In this document: positions 43,150-54,634 of the stretch, one piece after another
Layout of the letters: each line of letters starts with the position of its first letter
Position numbering within the stretch: position 1 is the first letter of the stretch
Assembly: GCA_027886175.1 (NCBI GenBank)
Contig: JAJNNQ010000044.1
Location: 744,001-808,000 of the forward strand
Direction of reading: 5' to 3'
Source: Phylloscopus collybita
Lineage: Eukaryota; Chordata; Aves; Passeriformes; Phylloscopidae
Length of the DNA stretch: 64,000 nucleotides
The notes under the pieces: generated by a model
What the model was told of the DNA's origin: nothing
The model's input: only the letters and a program-made list of their open reading frames with translations
Databases searched by the model: none
Translations under genes and position numbers: made by a program

Positions 43150-45495
43150 TACCTGTTCCCTTGGTTCCGTAGGGCCCTGCAGTGTCACAATGGTGATGTC
43201 ATATTGGATCCTTGGTTCCACAGGGCCCTGCAGTGTCACACTGGGCCCTTGTTTCCATGGGTCCCCATAGTGTCACAATGGTCCCTTGCTTCCATGAGGC
43301 CCTGCAGTGCCAAAATGGTTTCCTTGGTTCCATGGAATGGAACAATGCACAATGCACAACTTCACAATGTCACAATGACCCCTTGGTTCCACGAGGCCTC
43401 ACAGTTTCACAATGTTCTCCACGATTCCAGATAGTCCTGGAGTATCACACTGGTGCCTTGGTTCTATTGGGCTCCTCAATGGCCCCTTGGCTGCATGAGG
43501 CACAGCTCTGTCACACTGGCCCCTTGCTTCCATTGGGCCCTGTAGTGTCAAAATTGTCCCCCCTTGCTTCCCTGTGGCCTTGCCGTGTCACAGGGGTCTC
43601 CTTGGTACGGCAGTATCACAACTGAGCCTTGGTTCAATGAGGCCCTGCAGAGTCACAACGGTCTCCTTGGCTCCACAAGGTCCAGCAGAGCCCCTTGGTT
43701 CAACAAGGCCTTAAAGTTTCATAATGTTTGTGAGTCTGCAAAAAATGATTTAGAAGCTTTAGTTATGAATACAGTATAAAGGGTTTTATTGTTAAGTTTA
43801 GCATAGTTTGCACAACTTTAGAAAGGCCTTTTGTTTTAGAATGTATCTTTCTCGTAGTTTGATAGGAGTTTCTGGGGCAGCTACAGCCTCTGCCTGGAGA
43901 CTTTCTTTTATTTGTTCTTTCTTGTCTCATCCCTTCTGTCATGCATAATTTTCCTTTTGTCCATCATGGAATCCTTATCTTTAAGGTCCAAAAGCTTCAG
44001 CCACTAGCTTAGCTAGACTCTCCTCAGACCACCCCCAAACCTGTGTTGGATTTGTTAGAATTTAAGTGACTTAGTTTGGCATGTTGTATTTGGATTGTTT
44101 TATTGGATTGTGTGATTTTGTACCCACCCCAAAATATGTAGTACAAAACCGGCCTGCAGCCGAGGCTTGGGGTCTCTCTCTGGAGGCTCCAGCCTGAGGC
44201 TGGGGGTTCCCCTGACCCCTTTTCCCCCAAATAAAGCCTCTGTTTCCTGAAAGCCTCGAGAGAGTCCCCTCTTTTTTTACCCCAGCCATGACAGTGTGAG
44301 CCAACTGCCTGAGCCAAGACCCCACAAAAGTGTATTGCTGTAGCGTATCAGAGCAGCCAGGGGCCCAGGCTGATCACCGAGCTGGGCCAGAGCTGGGTAC
44401 GAACCTCAGCAAATGTTCTCCAGGATTCCATGATGGCCCACAAAGTCACAGTGGACTTTTGGTCCATGGGGTCTCGTGCTGTTCCATGAATCCTTAGTTC
44501 CATGGGGCCCTGCAGTGTCACAATGAACCTCTTGGTTCAATGGTGCCACACAGTGCCACAATTGTCCCTTTAAGCCCCACAGTTCTATTATGGACCCCTT
44601 GGAACCACAAGGCCCTGAAGTGCCAGAGTGGCCCTTTGGTTTCTCAAGGCCTCAAGGTGTGCAAATGGCCCCCAGGGTTTCATGAGGCCCTGCTGTGTCA
44701 CAACAGACCTGTGGTTCTGTGATGCCCCATAGTATCACAATGGTCTCCTTGGTTCCACAGTGTCAGAACGGACCCTTCATCCCATGGAGACCCACAGTGT
44801 TCACTGCAGCCCCCTTGATTCCATTCCCCCTTGATCCCTGCTATGATATAATGGCCCCTTGGTTCCAGTGGATCTCAAAAAATCAGAATAGTCTCCACAG
44901 TTCAATGAGGCCCTGCAATGTCACTGTAGTCTCCTTGGTTCCACAGGGCCCCACAGTGTCACAATGGACTCTTGGTTCCCTGAGGTTCCTCAGTCACAAT
45001 GGCTCCTTGGCTCCATGTGGCCAAGCTGTTACATAGTGGCTCGTGGTTCCATGAGGCCCAACAGAATCACAATGGACCCCTAAGTCCATGAGACCTTGCT
45101 GTGTCCCAATGGAGTTCTGGTTCCATGAGCTTTCATACTGCCAACAGCAGTCTCCTTGGTTCTGCAGTGTCACCATGGACCCTTGGTTCCATGAGGTCCC
45201 ACAGTATAACATGGTCACTTTGGTTCTGTGAGGTTCAGCAGTGTCACAATGGCCTCCTTGGTTCTACAAGGCCTTGCTGTTTCAGAATGGTTCCATGAGG
45301 CACCACAGTGTCACCGCAGTGTCACTCTTTCAGTCTGCATTGTCACAATGGACCTTCCATTCCCTGCAGCCCTGGTGTGTCACAGTGGTCATTTGCTTCC
45401 ATGTGGCCCTGCTGTGTCAGAAAGGACTTTGGTTCCATGAGGGTCCAAGGTGTCACAGTAGACTCCTTGATTCTCTGAGGCCACTCTATCACCAA
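43150..45495 (+). repeat. Minisatellite blocks 2 and 3 (same unit as 39690-40720), split by a solo LTR
   Basis: Degenerate units CACAATGG..CCTTGGTTCC.TGAGGCCC.GCAGTGT run from 43150 to 43728 and from 44418 to 45495. The LTR at 43729-44411 duplicates six bases of the array. Confidence 0.85.
43729..44411 (+). repeat. Solo LTR (683 bp), target duplication AATGTT
   Basis: TGTGAGTCTGCAAAAAATG...GGTACGAACCTCAGCA, flanked by AATGTT at 43723-43728 and 44412-44417. CAAATAAAGCC at 44227 is the polyadenylation signal. The six-base duplication suggests a beta/alpharetrovirus-like integrase. The shorter LTR at 54342-54628 shares both ends. Confidence 0.9.
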
Positions 45496-48400
45496 ATCTA
45501 CTAAATACCAGAGTAAGACACCTTGACACTAATTTGGTGTTTAGGAGGGGATCACTTATTCAGGCTTGAGGTCCAACGTGCAGTAACTCATAACCTTACA
45601 TGGACATGTGATTCTAAACCAGTGTTACTTATATGCAGTCACTACATGTGTATTACAATTTAGCCATCACCATCAAACTGACCCCAAGTTCCCAGATTCA
45701 CTCCTTGTTTTCTCTATCACTGCATCCTTGAGCCAGATGTCATCTTCTTCTCTTCCAACCATCTTTGCTGGGAAAGCAGGCCCTGCATGCCTTGTTCCTG
45801 TTCTAAAATGTCACAAGCATGGAAAAAATGGAATGAACCTTTTTGGTTTGAAGCCCAGGGCTCTGTGTGCCCAGGCAGAGGCAGGCAGGACGCAGAGCTG
45901 TCAGCAAAGGAAGGGCCCAGCCAGGTGGGGTAGCCGGGGGTGACGACAGCCTGCAGGGACAGAGGCACAGGGCATGGACACTGTAGGACAGCCTGGGCTG
46001 CACAGGGCACAGGGATGGGCAGCAGCTGCAAGGCCCTGACAGAGCCAACTCCTGCAGCACTTTGGCCATGGCTGCTGGCCCTGGGCCTGAGCCATCAGGA
46101 GGGGACAAGTGACCCTTGCAGGCCTGGGGCCTCATGGCCTCCTTGTCCCTGCTCAGCAGCCTGGCAGGGGCTGCCCCATGGTGCTGCCCTTGGCATTGCA
46201 CATCCCCACATCCCAGTGGCCTGGGAAGAGCCCCGAGCAAGGAGGGAGGGACAGGATGTGCCTTGGCAGGGGCTGGGGCTCAGGCCTTGGCCCTTTGCAT
46301 TCCTGAAACACATCCAGGTTTGCTCAGCATCAGAGACACCTTTGCCTTGTTTATCCCCACCTGTCCTCACTGCCTGCAGTGTGCTCCTGGGGACGCTTTC
46401 TCAGTCCTGTCCCTCACTGGGACCCATTAAAACTTCAAGAAAGTTTGGATGTTGAATCTGACTTGGAGATCTTGAGAAGTTTTTTGAGCACACTCTGAGG
46501 GACTGAATCCAATGTAAACAGCACCAAAGCCCCAAGAGGGTCATTAAAGTCCTTGTGCTGTGTCTGTGCTGCTGAGTTGGGCTTGGCTCCTGGAAGAGAG
46601 GCAGCTCCTGGCAACCAAGAAGGGCTTCAAAAAGACATTTCTCCTGAGGAGCAGCTCATCTCCCAGCCCAGCAGGGCTGAGGGAATTGCCTGCAGGTACC
46701 TGAGAGCAGTGAAGCAGACAGAGGCTTAAAGAAACTGGGAGGACAATTCTGAGATTATTCATGGGGAAATCTTCACAACTTTTGAAAATTCTGAGCTTCC
46801 TCATGGACAAATTTTCACAGCTTTTGACACAGTCAATCTCTGGCTGCAGGGATCTCCTAAAACTGACCCATGGCAGGACTGATGTGACTGTAAGGATGGC
46901 TCTGCTGCCCCTTCTGCTTTGGGGGAGGATGTGCTCCAGAGCGGGGCTGCCCTGGGCACTGTCAGAGGGACAGGGCAGGACGACTCCTGCTGCCAGGGAC
47001 GGCTGCAGGGGCTGAAGCTGGGGCTGCAGCCAGGGCTGCCCAGGGCTGTCCTGCAGAGCAGCTCCTGCAGCCCTGAGGGCTCTTGGCCAGGCCAGGGCAT
47101 CTGCCACCTGCCAGGGGCAGCTCTCAGCCTGCCTGGGAGCTCCCATGGATGCTGGAGGGGAGCTGTGGGTGCAAGGAGTGACTCCCGCCAGGGCAGGTCC
47201 TGCTGCTGCTGCTGCTGTGGAGAGGGTGCTGTGTGTGCCAGGGCTGCTCAGAGCTGCAGCTCATGCCCAGGTCATTTTTGAGGGGACTTTTCATGAGCTC
47301 ATTCAGAGCAAGGGTTTCCTGCTTGAGTCTCTGCTTTCCTGAATCTGTGCTCCCGCTTTTCCCTGGCTCAGTTTGGTGGCAACAGAAACTCAGCTGTGCA
47401 GAACAGAGCAGGGGCTGAGGCTGTTAAAGCATCACACTGAGTTTTCCTGGGAACCTCAGCAAGTGCCCCCACCTCCCCAGGCTCCAGATCCATGCAGCAT
47501 CATCTTTCCATGGTGCCCAGGCCTGGGGAAGCTGTTCTTTAATCCCTGCAGCCCCAAGCAGGTGTAGGGCAGACCTGGCCCAGGGGCTGGGCTGGGCTCT
47601 GGCAGCTCTGGCAGGGAAGGAGCCCAGGCCAACAGGGAAGGAACAGCTCGGGATGGGACAGCTCCAGCAGCAGAGCCGTGGGAAGGGAGGGAGGGAGGCA
47701 GTGCTGAGGACACCCCTGCTGCTGCTGCTGCAGGGGAGATGTGGCAGCTGCCAGCCCTGCCCTGCAGGGCAGACACTGCCCTGAGCAGCACAGCTGCTGT
47801 GTCCCCTGGCAGCCAGCACAGCCCTCAGCCCGGGGGCTCAGGGCCCTCAGTCCCCTCCTGGGCCAGCAGAGCAGCTCCAGAGGTGAAGGGCATCTCTGCT
47901 GCCATGTGCCCATTGCCTGCTGTCCAGAGCCTGAGGGCCACTGTCCTGCACTGCTGCTGCCTGCACTGCAGGGGCTGGGCAGGGCTGGGCAGGGAAAGGC
48001 TTTTCCTCAGGGCCCGGCTCTCTCTCTCCTTGCCTTGCCCAGGTGCTGCTGGCATTGCTGAGGGGCTCTCTGGGAATGGCAGTTCCAGGTGCAGGCTCAG
48101 GGCTTGGGCTCAGCCATGCCCTTGGGCTCCTCCTGGTCAGGCTGAGCACAGCAATGGGGTATCCCAGCTCCCTCTGCCACAGGAAGCTCTGGCAGGCTGG
48201 CAGGCTGGGAATGAGCTGACTCTCCTCCAGCAGTGCCACGGACAGGACCCTTGGTGTGTCCTGGGGATGCCATCCAAGCTGTCAGCTGCCTCCAGGGGAC
48301 ACTGGGGGACAGGAGTGTCCTTGGCCAGGGCTGGGGCTGAGACTCTGAGAAAGGCTGAGCCAATTTGCTCTGCTCTGGCTCCCCCTGCTCTCAGCTGTGT

Positions 48401-48949
48401 CAGGCTGATTTTCAGGGGAACACAGTGACTGCCCTGGATCTCAGAAAGGGCAGCTGGGGACAGATGGAGCAACAGAGCAGCTCCCCTCACCCTTCACTGA
48501 GTTACAGCCAATGCTCTTGCCCTGCACAGTTCTCTCTGATCTCCCTGGGCACAGCAGGAAACCCTCTCAAACTGCCTTTGGCCATCAGTGTTCCTTAGCC
48601 CTGGCACAGGAGATGCTGCCAAGCTCCTCTGCCTCAGGGGCAGTTTGGGCTGATGAAGTCCGACACCAGGACTGGCCCCTGTCCCCATTCCCATGACCCC
48701 ACTGCTGCAGAGCAGAGCTGACCCCTCTGTGTCCATGGGCAGAGCCCCTGCTGGTCACAGCATTGGAGCCAGATCCCAGCTGAGCTCCAGGCACGGGGCT
48801 GAAGGAAGGGCTCTGAGAAAAAGAAAACTGGGTGGCACAGAGCAGCAGGGGCAGGGCTGGAAGAAAGGGCTTGGACATTGCTCAGCAAAGTCTGCCCTGA
48901 CTTGTCACTGTGTCCTCCTTTAATGGGACTGCATGGCCAGAGTGAAGGA
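45496..48949. other. Upstream flank of the olfactory receptor, no gene recognised
   Basis: 45850-45985 is the segment also found at 22833-22950. The rest (46000-48900) is GC-rich with scattered CTG/CAG runs (for example 47203-47218 and 47716-47731). Any 5' non-coding exons of the receptor would lie here but cannot be seen from sequence alone. Confidence 0.5.
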
Positions 48950-49962
48950 ATGTCCAACAGCAGCTCCATCAACCACTTCCTCCTGCTGGCATTGGCAGAC
49001 AGGGGGCAGCTGCAGCTCCTGCACTTCTGCCTCTTCCTGGGCATCTCCCTGGCTGCCCTCCTGGGCAATGGCCTCTTCATCAGCGCCGTAGCCTGCGGCC
49101 ACCACCTGCACAGCCCCATGTTCTTCTTCCTGCTCAACCTGGCCCTCACTGACCTGGCCTCCATCTGCACCACTGTCCCCAAAGCCATGCACAATTCCCT
49201 CTGGGACACCAGACACATCTCCTACACAGGATGTGCTGCTCAACTCTTTTTTTTTTCTGTTCTTCATCTCAGCAGAGGTTTCCCTGCTGACCGTCATGTG
49301 CTACGACCGCTACGTGTCCATCTGCAAACCCCTGCACTACGGGACCCTCCTGGGCAGCAGAGCCTGTGCCCACATGGCAGCAGCTGCCTGTGCCAGTGCC
49401 TTTCTCAATGCTCTCATGCACATGGCCAATACATCTTCCCTGCCCCTGTGCCAAGACAATGCCCTGGGCCAGTTCTTCTGTGAAATCCCCCATATCCTCA
49501 AGCTCTCCTGCTCCAAGTACTACCTCAGGGAATCTGGGCTCATTGTATTTTCCATCTCTTTAGTTTTTTGGCTGTTTTGTGTTCATTGTTTTCTCCTGTG
49601 TGCAGATCTTCAGGGCTGTGCTGAGGATCCCCTCTGAGCAGGGACGGCACAAAGCCTTTTCCACCTGCCTCCCTCACCTGGCTGTGGTCTCCCTGTTCAT
49701 CAGCACTGCCATGTTTGCCTACCTGAAGCCTCCCTCCATCTCCTCTCCATCCCTGCATCTGGCCCTGTCAGTTCTGTACTCAGTGGTGCCTCCAGCCCTG
49801 AACCCCCTCATCTACAGCCTGAGGAACCAGGAACTCAAGGCTGCAGTCTGGAGACTGATGACTGGACGATTTCAGGACATTAAACTGCTGGCCAGTTTCT
49901 GCAAATCACTTGTAATAAAAGCCATTTTTCATATTTCTTGTTGGTTTCATTTTGGAGGTTAA
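48950..49962 (+). CDS. Olfactory receptor (OR14-like), whole except for two single-T frameshifts
   Basis: A seven-helix odorant receptor signalling through G-olf in sensory neurons. The start at 48950 (MSNSSS) gives the usual N-glycosylation site. Further marks are GN in TM1, LHSPMFFFLLNLALTDL, CYDRYVSICKPLHY at TM3, SLPLCQDNALGQFFCEIPHILKLSC in loop 2, HKAFSTCLPHL in TM6 and LNPLIYSLRNQEL in TM7. The frame shifts at a run of ten Ts (49247-49256) and again at a run of six Ts (near 49561-49566); each would read through with one T fewer. These may be base-calling errors in an intact gene or real pseudogene lesions. The total of about 337 codons is slightly longer than usual, from a C-terminal extension. 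Confidence 0.85.
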
Positions 49963-50394
49963 TTTCTCGGTTTTTCTTCTTCAGTATAGTCCAAAAAGAA
50001 AAGCCATTCTTCATGCCATTTCTCCTTTTGTTTCTCCCCACCTTCCCTGTGGCCACAGATTGTGTCAAGGAGCAGCTGCACTCTTGGTGGCTTTAAAGGA
50101 ACTCAAGGATGTCCCAGCCAAGTTTTCTGCAGAGATGCCTCTTCTGTTCCCTTCTCTGGAGCTGCAGCAGCAGTGTCTGTGTGCAGAGCTGGGGCAGATC
50201 AGTGCTGGCACAGCAGCTGTGCCCAGCAGCAGCAGCAGCACTTGGTGCTGCCAGTGCTGCTGCCGTGGCCCTACCCCGCTGCCCTCCTGGCCCTGCTGTT
50301 GCTGTAGGGCCTGAGTGCTCTCGGGGCCGGGCACAGGGCTGGGGGTGGCAGTGCCGGGGCTGCAGCAGGGACAGGCCATGGGCACTGCTGGCAC

Positions 50395-50935
50395 AGCACT
50401 GATTGGTGCCACTCATCATTTCAGTGAAGAAGCAGGAGGAGACAAGAATGGGAGGATCACTTTCCAACTGTTTTCTCCAATACCAGCTTAGAGGGGGATT
50501 GTAGAGTAGGATTGTAGCTAGGATTGTAGAGTAGTTTGTAGCATAGTATACCATAAAATAATAATAATAAAAAAAAGATTCTGCAACTTTAACTCTTTAA
50601 CCCTTTTCATTTAAAAAATATTACCTTGCCTTTCAGGCTCTTAGCTTGGAAAATAATGGTTGACTGTTGAGTTTTTTGCCTTTCTACAGCATCCATTTGT
50701 AACATTGGCCAAGCCCACGTCCAGCCTGGCACCAATCAGCATTGCAGTCAAGGAGCAGGAGGAGACAAGAATGGGGCCATCACATTCGAAATATTTTCTC
50801 CATTACCTGATTAGACAAGGACTGTTGAGTGGGGCTGTAGCTAGAATTGTAGACTAGGTTTGTAGCTAGAATTGTAGAGTAGGATATTAGCATAAGATTC
50901 TAAATAAATAAAGATTCTAAAACTTTAACTCATTC
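50395..50935 (+). repeat. Direct repeat pair of about 200 bp ending in AATAAAGATTC
   Basis: Units at about 50395-50600 and 50725-50930 share AGGAGGAGACAAGAATGGG..ATCAC, ATTGTAGAGTAGG/ATTGTAGCTAG repeats and end near AATAAA..GATTCT..AACTTTAACTC. A small ATA run lies at 50556-50575. Probably LTR-derived, not assigned. Confidence 0.5.
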
Positions 50936-51329
50936 CAATGATTTCCCTGCTTCTGAGTCTGTGAGAAAGCTCAACATTTCCTTCTGAATTGTCTGTTTTT
51001 TCTTAGAGGTGGAAAGGGACCTTAATGGCTTCTTTGGTATGGTTTTGTGATAAATGTTGTAACATAATTCGGTTTTATTGTAAATGTATATTATAGAGTC
51101 ATGTAAGCTTAAAAATTAAAGGCACCCTGGAATTGTGAAACCTCAGCCAACTCCAGAGGGAACAATATTAACAGAAGAAAGGAGAGTGGCACCGACAGGA
51201 CCCATCAAGGCCGTGCATCCCGATACTGGGTTCCCATCAATCCACTCACGGACATCTCCCTTCTGGGAAATCCACTCAACAGACCAGCAGCAGGAAAACA
51301 AGGATACATGAATATGTATCTAACACAAA
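50936..51329. other. No gene recognised
   Basis: AT-rich DNA, nothing assigned. Confidence 0.45.
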
Positions 51330-51453
51330 GAGGACAACCCCTGCATTCTTTTCTGCCTCTAAGCCTGTGTGCACAGGGTCCTGGGAGATTTCTCTCTGGT
51401 TTCCAACAGGGCTGGGACACGACTCCCTGGGTGTGTTCTCTCCTCGTTCCCAG

Positions 51454-51610
51454 GTCTCCACAGGGTGGAGGTGGTTTCCAGCTGTGGCCTCCTGTCCAAT
51501 GGAGAATCCATGAATCCCACTGGTGCAGCTATGGTGGGTGGGATTTCATCTCCTTCCAGCTGGGACCCAGGAACTTTGCAGTGTCCAATGGAAGCCCAAC
51601 CCCCACCACA
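51454..51610 (+). pseudogene. MHC class I alpha-2 pseudo-exon, truncated
   Basis: Acceptor TTCCCAG then GTCTCCACAGGG, as in the exons at 24467 and 53545. Reads VVSSCGLLSNGE, CSYGGWDFISFQLGPRNFAVSNGS across a shift, then breaks off near 51605 in a run of C (51625-51637). Upstream intron 51330-51453 aligns with 25324-25480. The rest of the domain is missing. Confidence 0.75.
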
Positions 51611-51959
51611 GGGAACCTGCATCCCCCCCCCCCTCGCCGGGGCTCTGCCACCACCGGGACCCCTCAAAAACACCTCCCGGGGTCCCCTCGATGTGCCCCC
51701 GAGGGGCATCTGCGGCTCAGCTTTGGAGCCCTGCAAGCTCCAAACATCATGGTGCTCGCCCCAACAGGAGAAACAGGGAGCCCCAAAAATATTCCGTGTG
51801 CTCTCCGAAGATCCCTTCCCCCCAGAAAAAAACCCACCTGGAATATTTGGGGCAAGCTCCCCCTCCCCAGGTTTGGGGGATCTGTATAGACTTCTGTGGT
51901 CTTGGGGAATTTTTGGAGGGTCCAGTGATGTTTTTAGGGTCCCAGGGAGGTTGGGTGTC
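51611..51959 (+). other. MHC-linked DNA without recognised exon
   Basis: Starts with a poly-C run; the remainder shows no domain. Confidence 0.4.
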
Positions 51960-52695
51960 TGTCTTGGTTTGGAAAGACAGGTATCTGCCAGGGAAACTGG
52001 AGTTCCCCTAGAATGGAGAATGCCAACCCCTCACACCCCGACGAATTATAATTTTGCAATCAAGGGCTCTCAGGCAAAGATGTTGGGGATAGGAATAACA
52101 GTTCTTTACTAGGAAATATTAACAATATAAATATGATAGGGAACAAAACCACCCAACCAAACAAACAAATAAACAAATAAACAATAATTTTGGAGGAAAA
52201 CCCTGACAGAGTCAGAGCCTCAATCTGACCCTGTGATTCAGGATGTTGAAAGCAGTCCAAAAGTAAAGTCCTTCTGAAGTGGCAGACGTGATTCTGTTGG
52301 AGCAGAGGTGATTCTGTGAAGAAGCAAGTTCAGGGGTGGTGAGGAGGGGAATCCGGGAATGGTGAGATGGAATCTGGTGAGACGAAAATCCGGTCTTCCT
52401 CCCGACAGAAAATTGGGTGGAAAAAACTGGCTGCTCTCAAGTTCTTGCCACCACGGCAGGGGCGAAAACGCAGAGTACCCAGCTCCTGCAGCGGGGCAGC
52501 ACCGGCGCGGTCCCAGCCTTCTCTCTCGGCCGCCTCCCCTCCCCCCACCCCCCACCGCCAGGGCATGAGATGTATAGAAATGCAAATGCACCGCACAGGC
52601 TGGGGAAGGTGGCAATGGCCCTATCAAGATGGGTCATCAGGCGCCCAAACAAATGTAAATAGAATACACAAAACCCGGCTCCACAACCCAGGACA
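51960..52695 (-). repeat. Solo LTR (736 bp), target duplication GTGTC
   Basis: Ends TGTCTTGGTTTGG...CAACCCAGGACA, flanked by GTGTC at 51955-51959 and 52696-52700. The left 300 bp recur at 60997-61295. Orientation is assigned tentatively from similarity to avian ERVL-type LTRs that end in CCAAGACA. Confidence 0.85.
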
Positions 52696-52700
52696 GTGTC

Positions 52701-53269
52701 CCAGTGGGGTTTGGGGGTTCGCAGGAGGTTTTGGGGGTACCTGGGTGATGCTGATGACAGAGCTGGGGAGCCTGTGCTGGGTCTGAACCTTCTCACTGTG
52801 CACAGGCAGTGTCAGCATGTTTAGGGAGATCCTGGGGACTGGGAGGGGACCGCAAATGCAAAGGGAGCCCCTGAACTCCCCTCACTGCTAAATCTGCTGC
52901 AGGCAGGGGGGCACCAGCACTCGGCCCCAGCACCCACCATCAGAGGGGGGTAGAAACAGGGGATGGGCACGGACAAGTTGGAAGGACCCCCAAAGTCCTG
53001 GGGGAGGGGACACAGGGGCACTCCCAGGAATCCCCATGGGGGGATGAGGAGGAATCCAGGAGGAGTTTGCGGGGGGACTGGTTGGGTCATAGGGAGACCC
53101 CCAGGATGGGTTTTGGGGAGAACCAGATTGGAGCTTCCAAGGCAGTGGGGGATGGGGATGAGATCTGCCCAGTGGAGTTCCCATGGGAATTCCCATGTTC
53201 CCAAATTTTTCCCTCCCAAGTCTCAGATTTCCAAATCCCACATTCCCATGGCAATTCTGCCATCCCAAC
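52701..53269. other. No exon recognised downstream of the MHC alpha-2 exon
   Basis: An alpha-3 (immunoglobulin-like) exon would be expected here if the class I gene were complete. None of its hallmarks is visible. Confidence 0.5.
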
Positions 53270-54037
53270 CTTTATACTCCAGTGCCTCCTGGCCATATCT
53301 GACACATTTCTGGAAACATTCCAGGCAGTTGTGCCCCAGGGGGTTTGTTAATTCCTCAGCCCTGATCTCATGATGTTCCCAGCACCTCTTGGTGACTTGG
53401 GCAGTGCCATCGGCCACCACAAATTCCCTGGATCCCGACTGGAAGAAGAGGAATTCCCACCCGTCGGAGCCGAGCCCATCAGATCTGTGCACGCTCCCAT
53501 GGGACAGGAGGTCACAGCTGAAAACTTCCTGCAGCCTGTGGAGACCTGAGGAGGGATTGGGCCCACGGAGACCCAGGGAATTGTGTCCCAGCCCCAAGGA
53601 GCCCCATTCCAGCCCAGCGGAGCCCCAGAGTCTGGTGGAGACCCACAGAGCCTCATCCCAGCCCCTTGGATCCACATGGATCCACATGCCAGTGTCCCAG
53701 ATCCCGGCCCAGCCCCACGGATCCCCAGGGCAGTCCCACAGTTGCCATCGCAGCCCCACAGATCCCCCAGCCCCGGCTCCCACAGCCAGCCCCACTCTGG
53801 CTGTGCTGCTCCTGCAGCATCTGCAGCTCCCTGGTGGCCCCGTGCCGGTGCCGCTCCTTGTGCTGCCTCTGGCCATCCCAATATCCCGGCTCGGCTCCGG
53901 CCGCCATCCCCGGCGGCTGCGGCTCTGCCCGGCCCCACTGGCTGTGGTGGTGCTGGAAGGGGATCCCATCCAGGGACCCCATGGACAGGAGCTGCGGGAA
54001 CCCCCGGGCTGGGCTCTGACAGTGCCACGTTCAGGGA
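53270..54037 (-). pseudogene. MHC class I gene fragment (alpha-1 and alpha-2 exons)
   Basis: The alpha-1 exon begins after CTCTCCCTGCAG at 54037 and ends near 53795. It reads SLNVALSEPSPGVP, then in another frame SLDGIPFQHHHSQWGRAEP, AGAEPGYWDGQ and LQEQHSQSG, the groove-forming helix of class I. The alpha-2 exon is 53545-53270 (276 bp, acceptor CCTCAG, donor AAAG/GT) with VFSCDLLSHGS, SREFVVADGTAQVTKRCWEH and CFQKCVRYGQEALEYK, open throughout. A shift in alpha-1, a doubtful alpha-1 donor and no alpha-3 or leader exon argue for a pseudogene. It would otherwise present peptides. Confidence 0.82.
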
Positions 54038-54341
54038 CTGCAGGGAGAGGGGAACGGGGGGGACACAGAGATTTGGGGTCTGCGGAGTCACGGGTGAAGG
54101 AAAGTGGCAACTGGGGAGAGCTGGGAGAGCAGGGAAGGGCTTTGAGGGATCCAAGATTGAGAAAAGGAGAGGCTGGGGGTGGGTAGATGTGGGATGGGTG
54201 GGGTTAAGAGGGTCCATGTAGTCAGGAAAGGGAGCTCCAAGGGTCCTCAGTGTCCGCATTCCCATCAAATGGTGGGAAAACTTGAGATGGTTGGGAACAG
54301 GGAATCCCGGGTGTCCTCAGCGATGAGGAAAAAAGGGGCTG

Positions 54342-54628
54342 TGTGAGTCTGCAAAAAAGTCACGCGGGAGACCGGGGTTCGATTCCCCGACGGGGAGCCA
54401 CCAGCCTGGTGGCTGGGGGGATTTCCCTGACCCCTTTCCCCCCAAATAAAGCCTCTGTTCCCTGGAAACTTCAAGAGAGTCCCCTCTTTCTTCGATCCAG
54501 CCATAGCAGCGTTAGCCAGCTGCCTGAACCGAGACCCCACAAAGTGACTTGCTGAGGCATGCCGGAGCTGCCCGGGGAGACCCAGGCTGAACACCGAGCC
54601 GGGGCCAGAGCAGGCACGCATCGCAACA
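54342..54628 (+). repeat. Short LTR (287 bp) carrying a tRNA-Asp 3' half, target duplication GGGCTG
   Basis: Shares its first 17 bases (TGTGAGTCTGCAAAAAA) and its right part (CCAGCCTGGTGGCTGG, CCAAATAAAGCC, ACCGAG..GGGCCAGAG) with the solo LTR at 43729-44411, but some 430 bp of the interior are replaced by tRNA sequence at 54359-54400. Identical GGGCTG at 54336-54341 and 54629-54634 shows that the chimeric LTR was integrated as it stands. AATAAA lies near 54446. Confidence 0.85.
54359..54400 (+). ncRNA. tRNA-Asp(GTC) 3' half with CCA, embedded in an LTR
   Basis: From the anticodon G34 (GTCACGCGGG) through the T arm (GGGGTTCGATTCCCC) to the acceptor end GACGGGGAG (54397), followed by CCA (54398-54400). 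CCA is added after transcription in eukaryotes, so this is a copy of a mature tRNA, not a gene. The 5' half (A box, D arm) is absent, so it cannot be transcribed as a tRNA. Confidence 0.9.
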
Positions 54629-54634
54629 GGGCTG

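Noticed and set aside
39690..45495. Regularly repeated units resembling a CRISPR array
   Set aside because: Units are degenerate, no unique spacers, vertebrate context with CR1 and LTRs; this is a minisatellite.
54359..54400. Functional tRNA-Asp gene
   Set aside because: Only the half from the anticodon onward is present, with an encoded CCA; the A box and D arm are missing.
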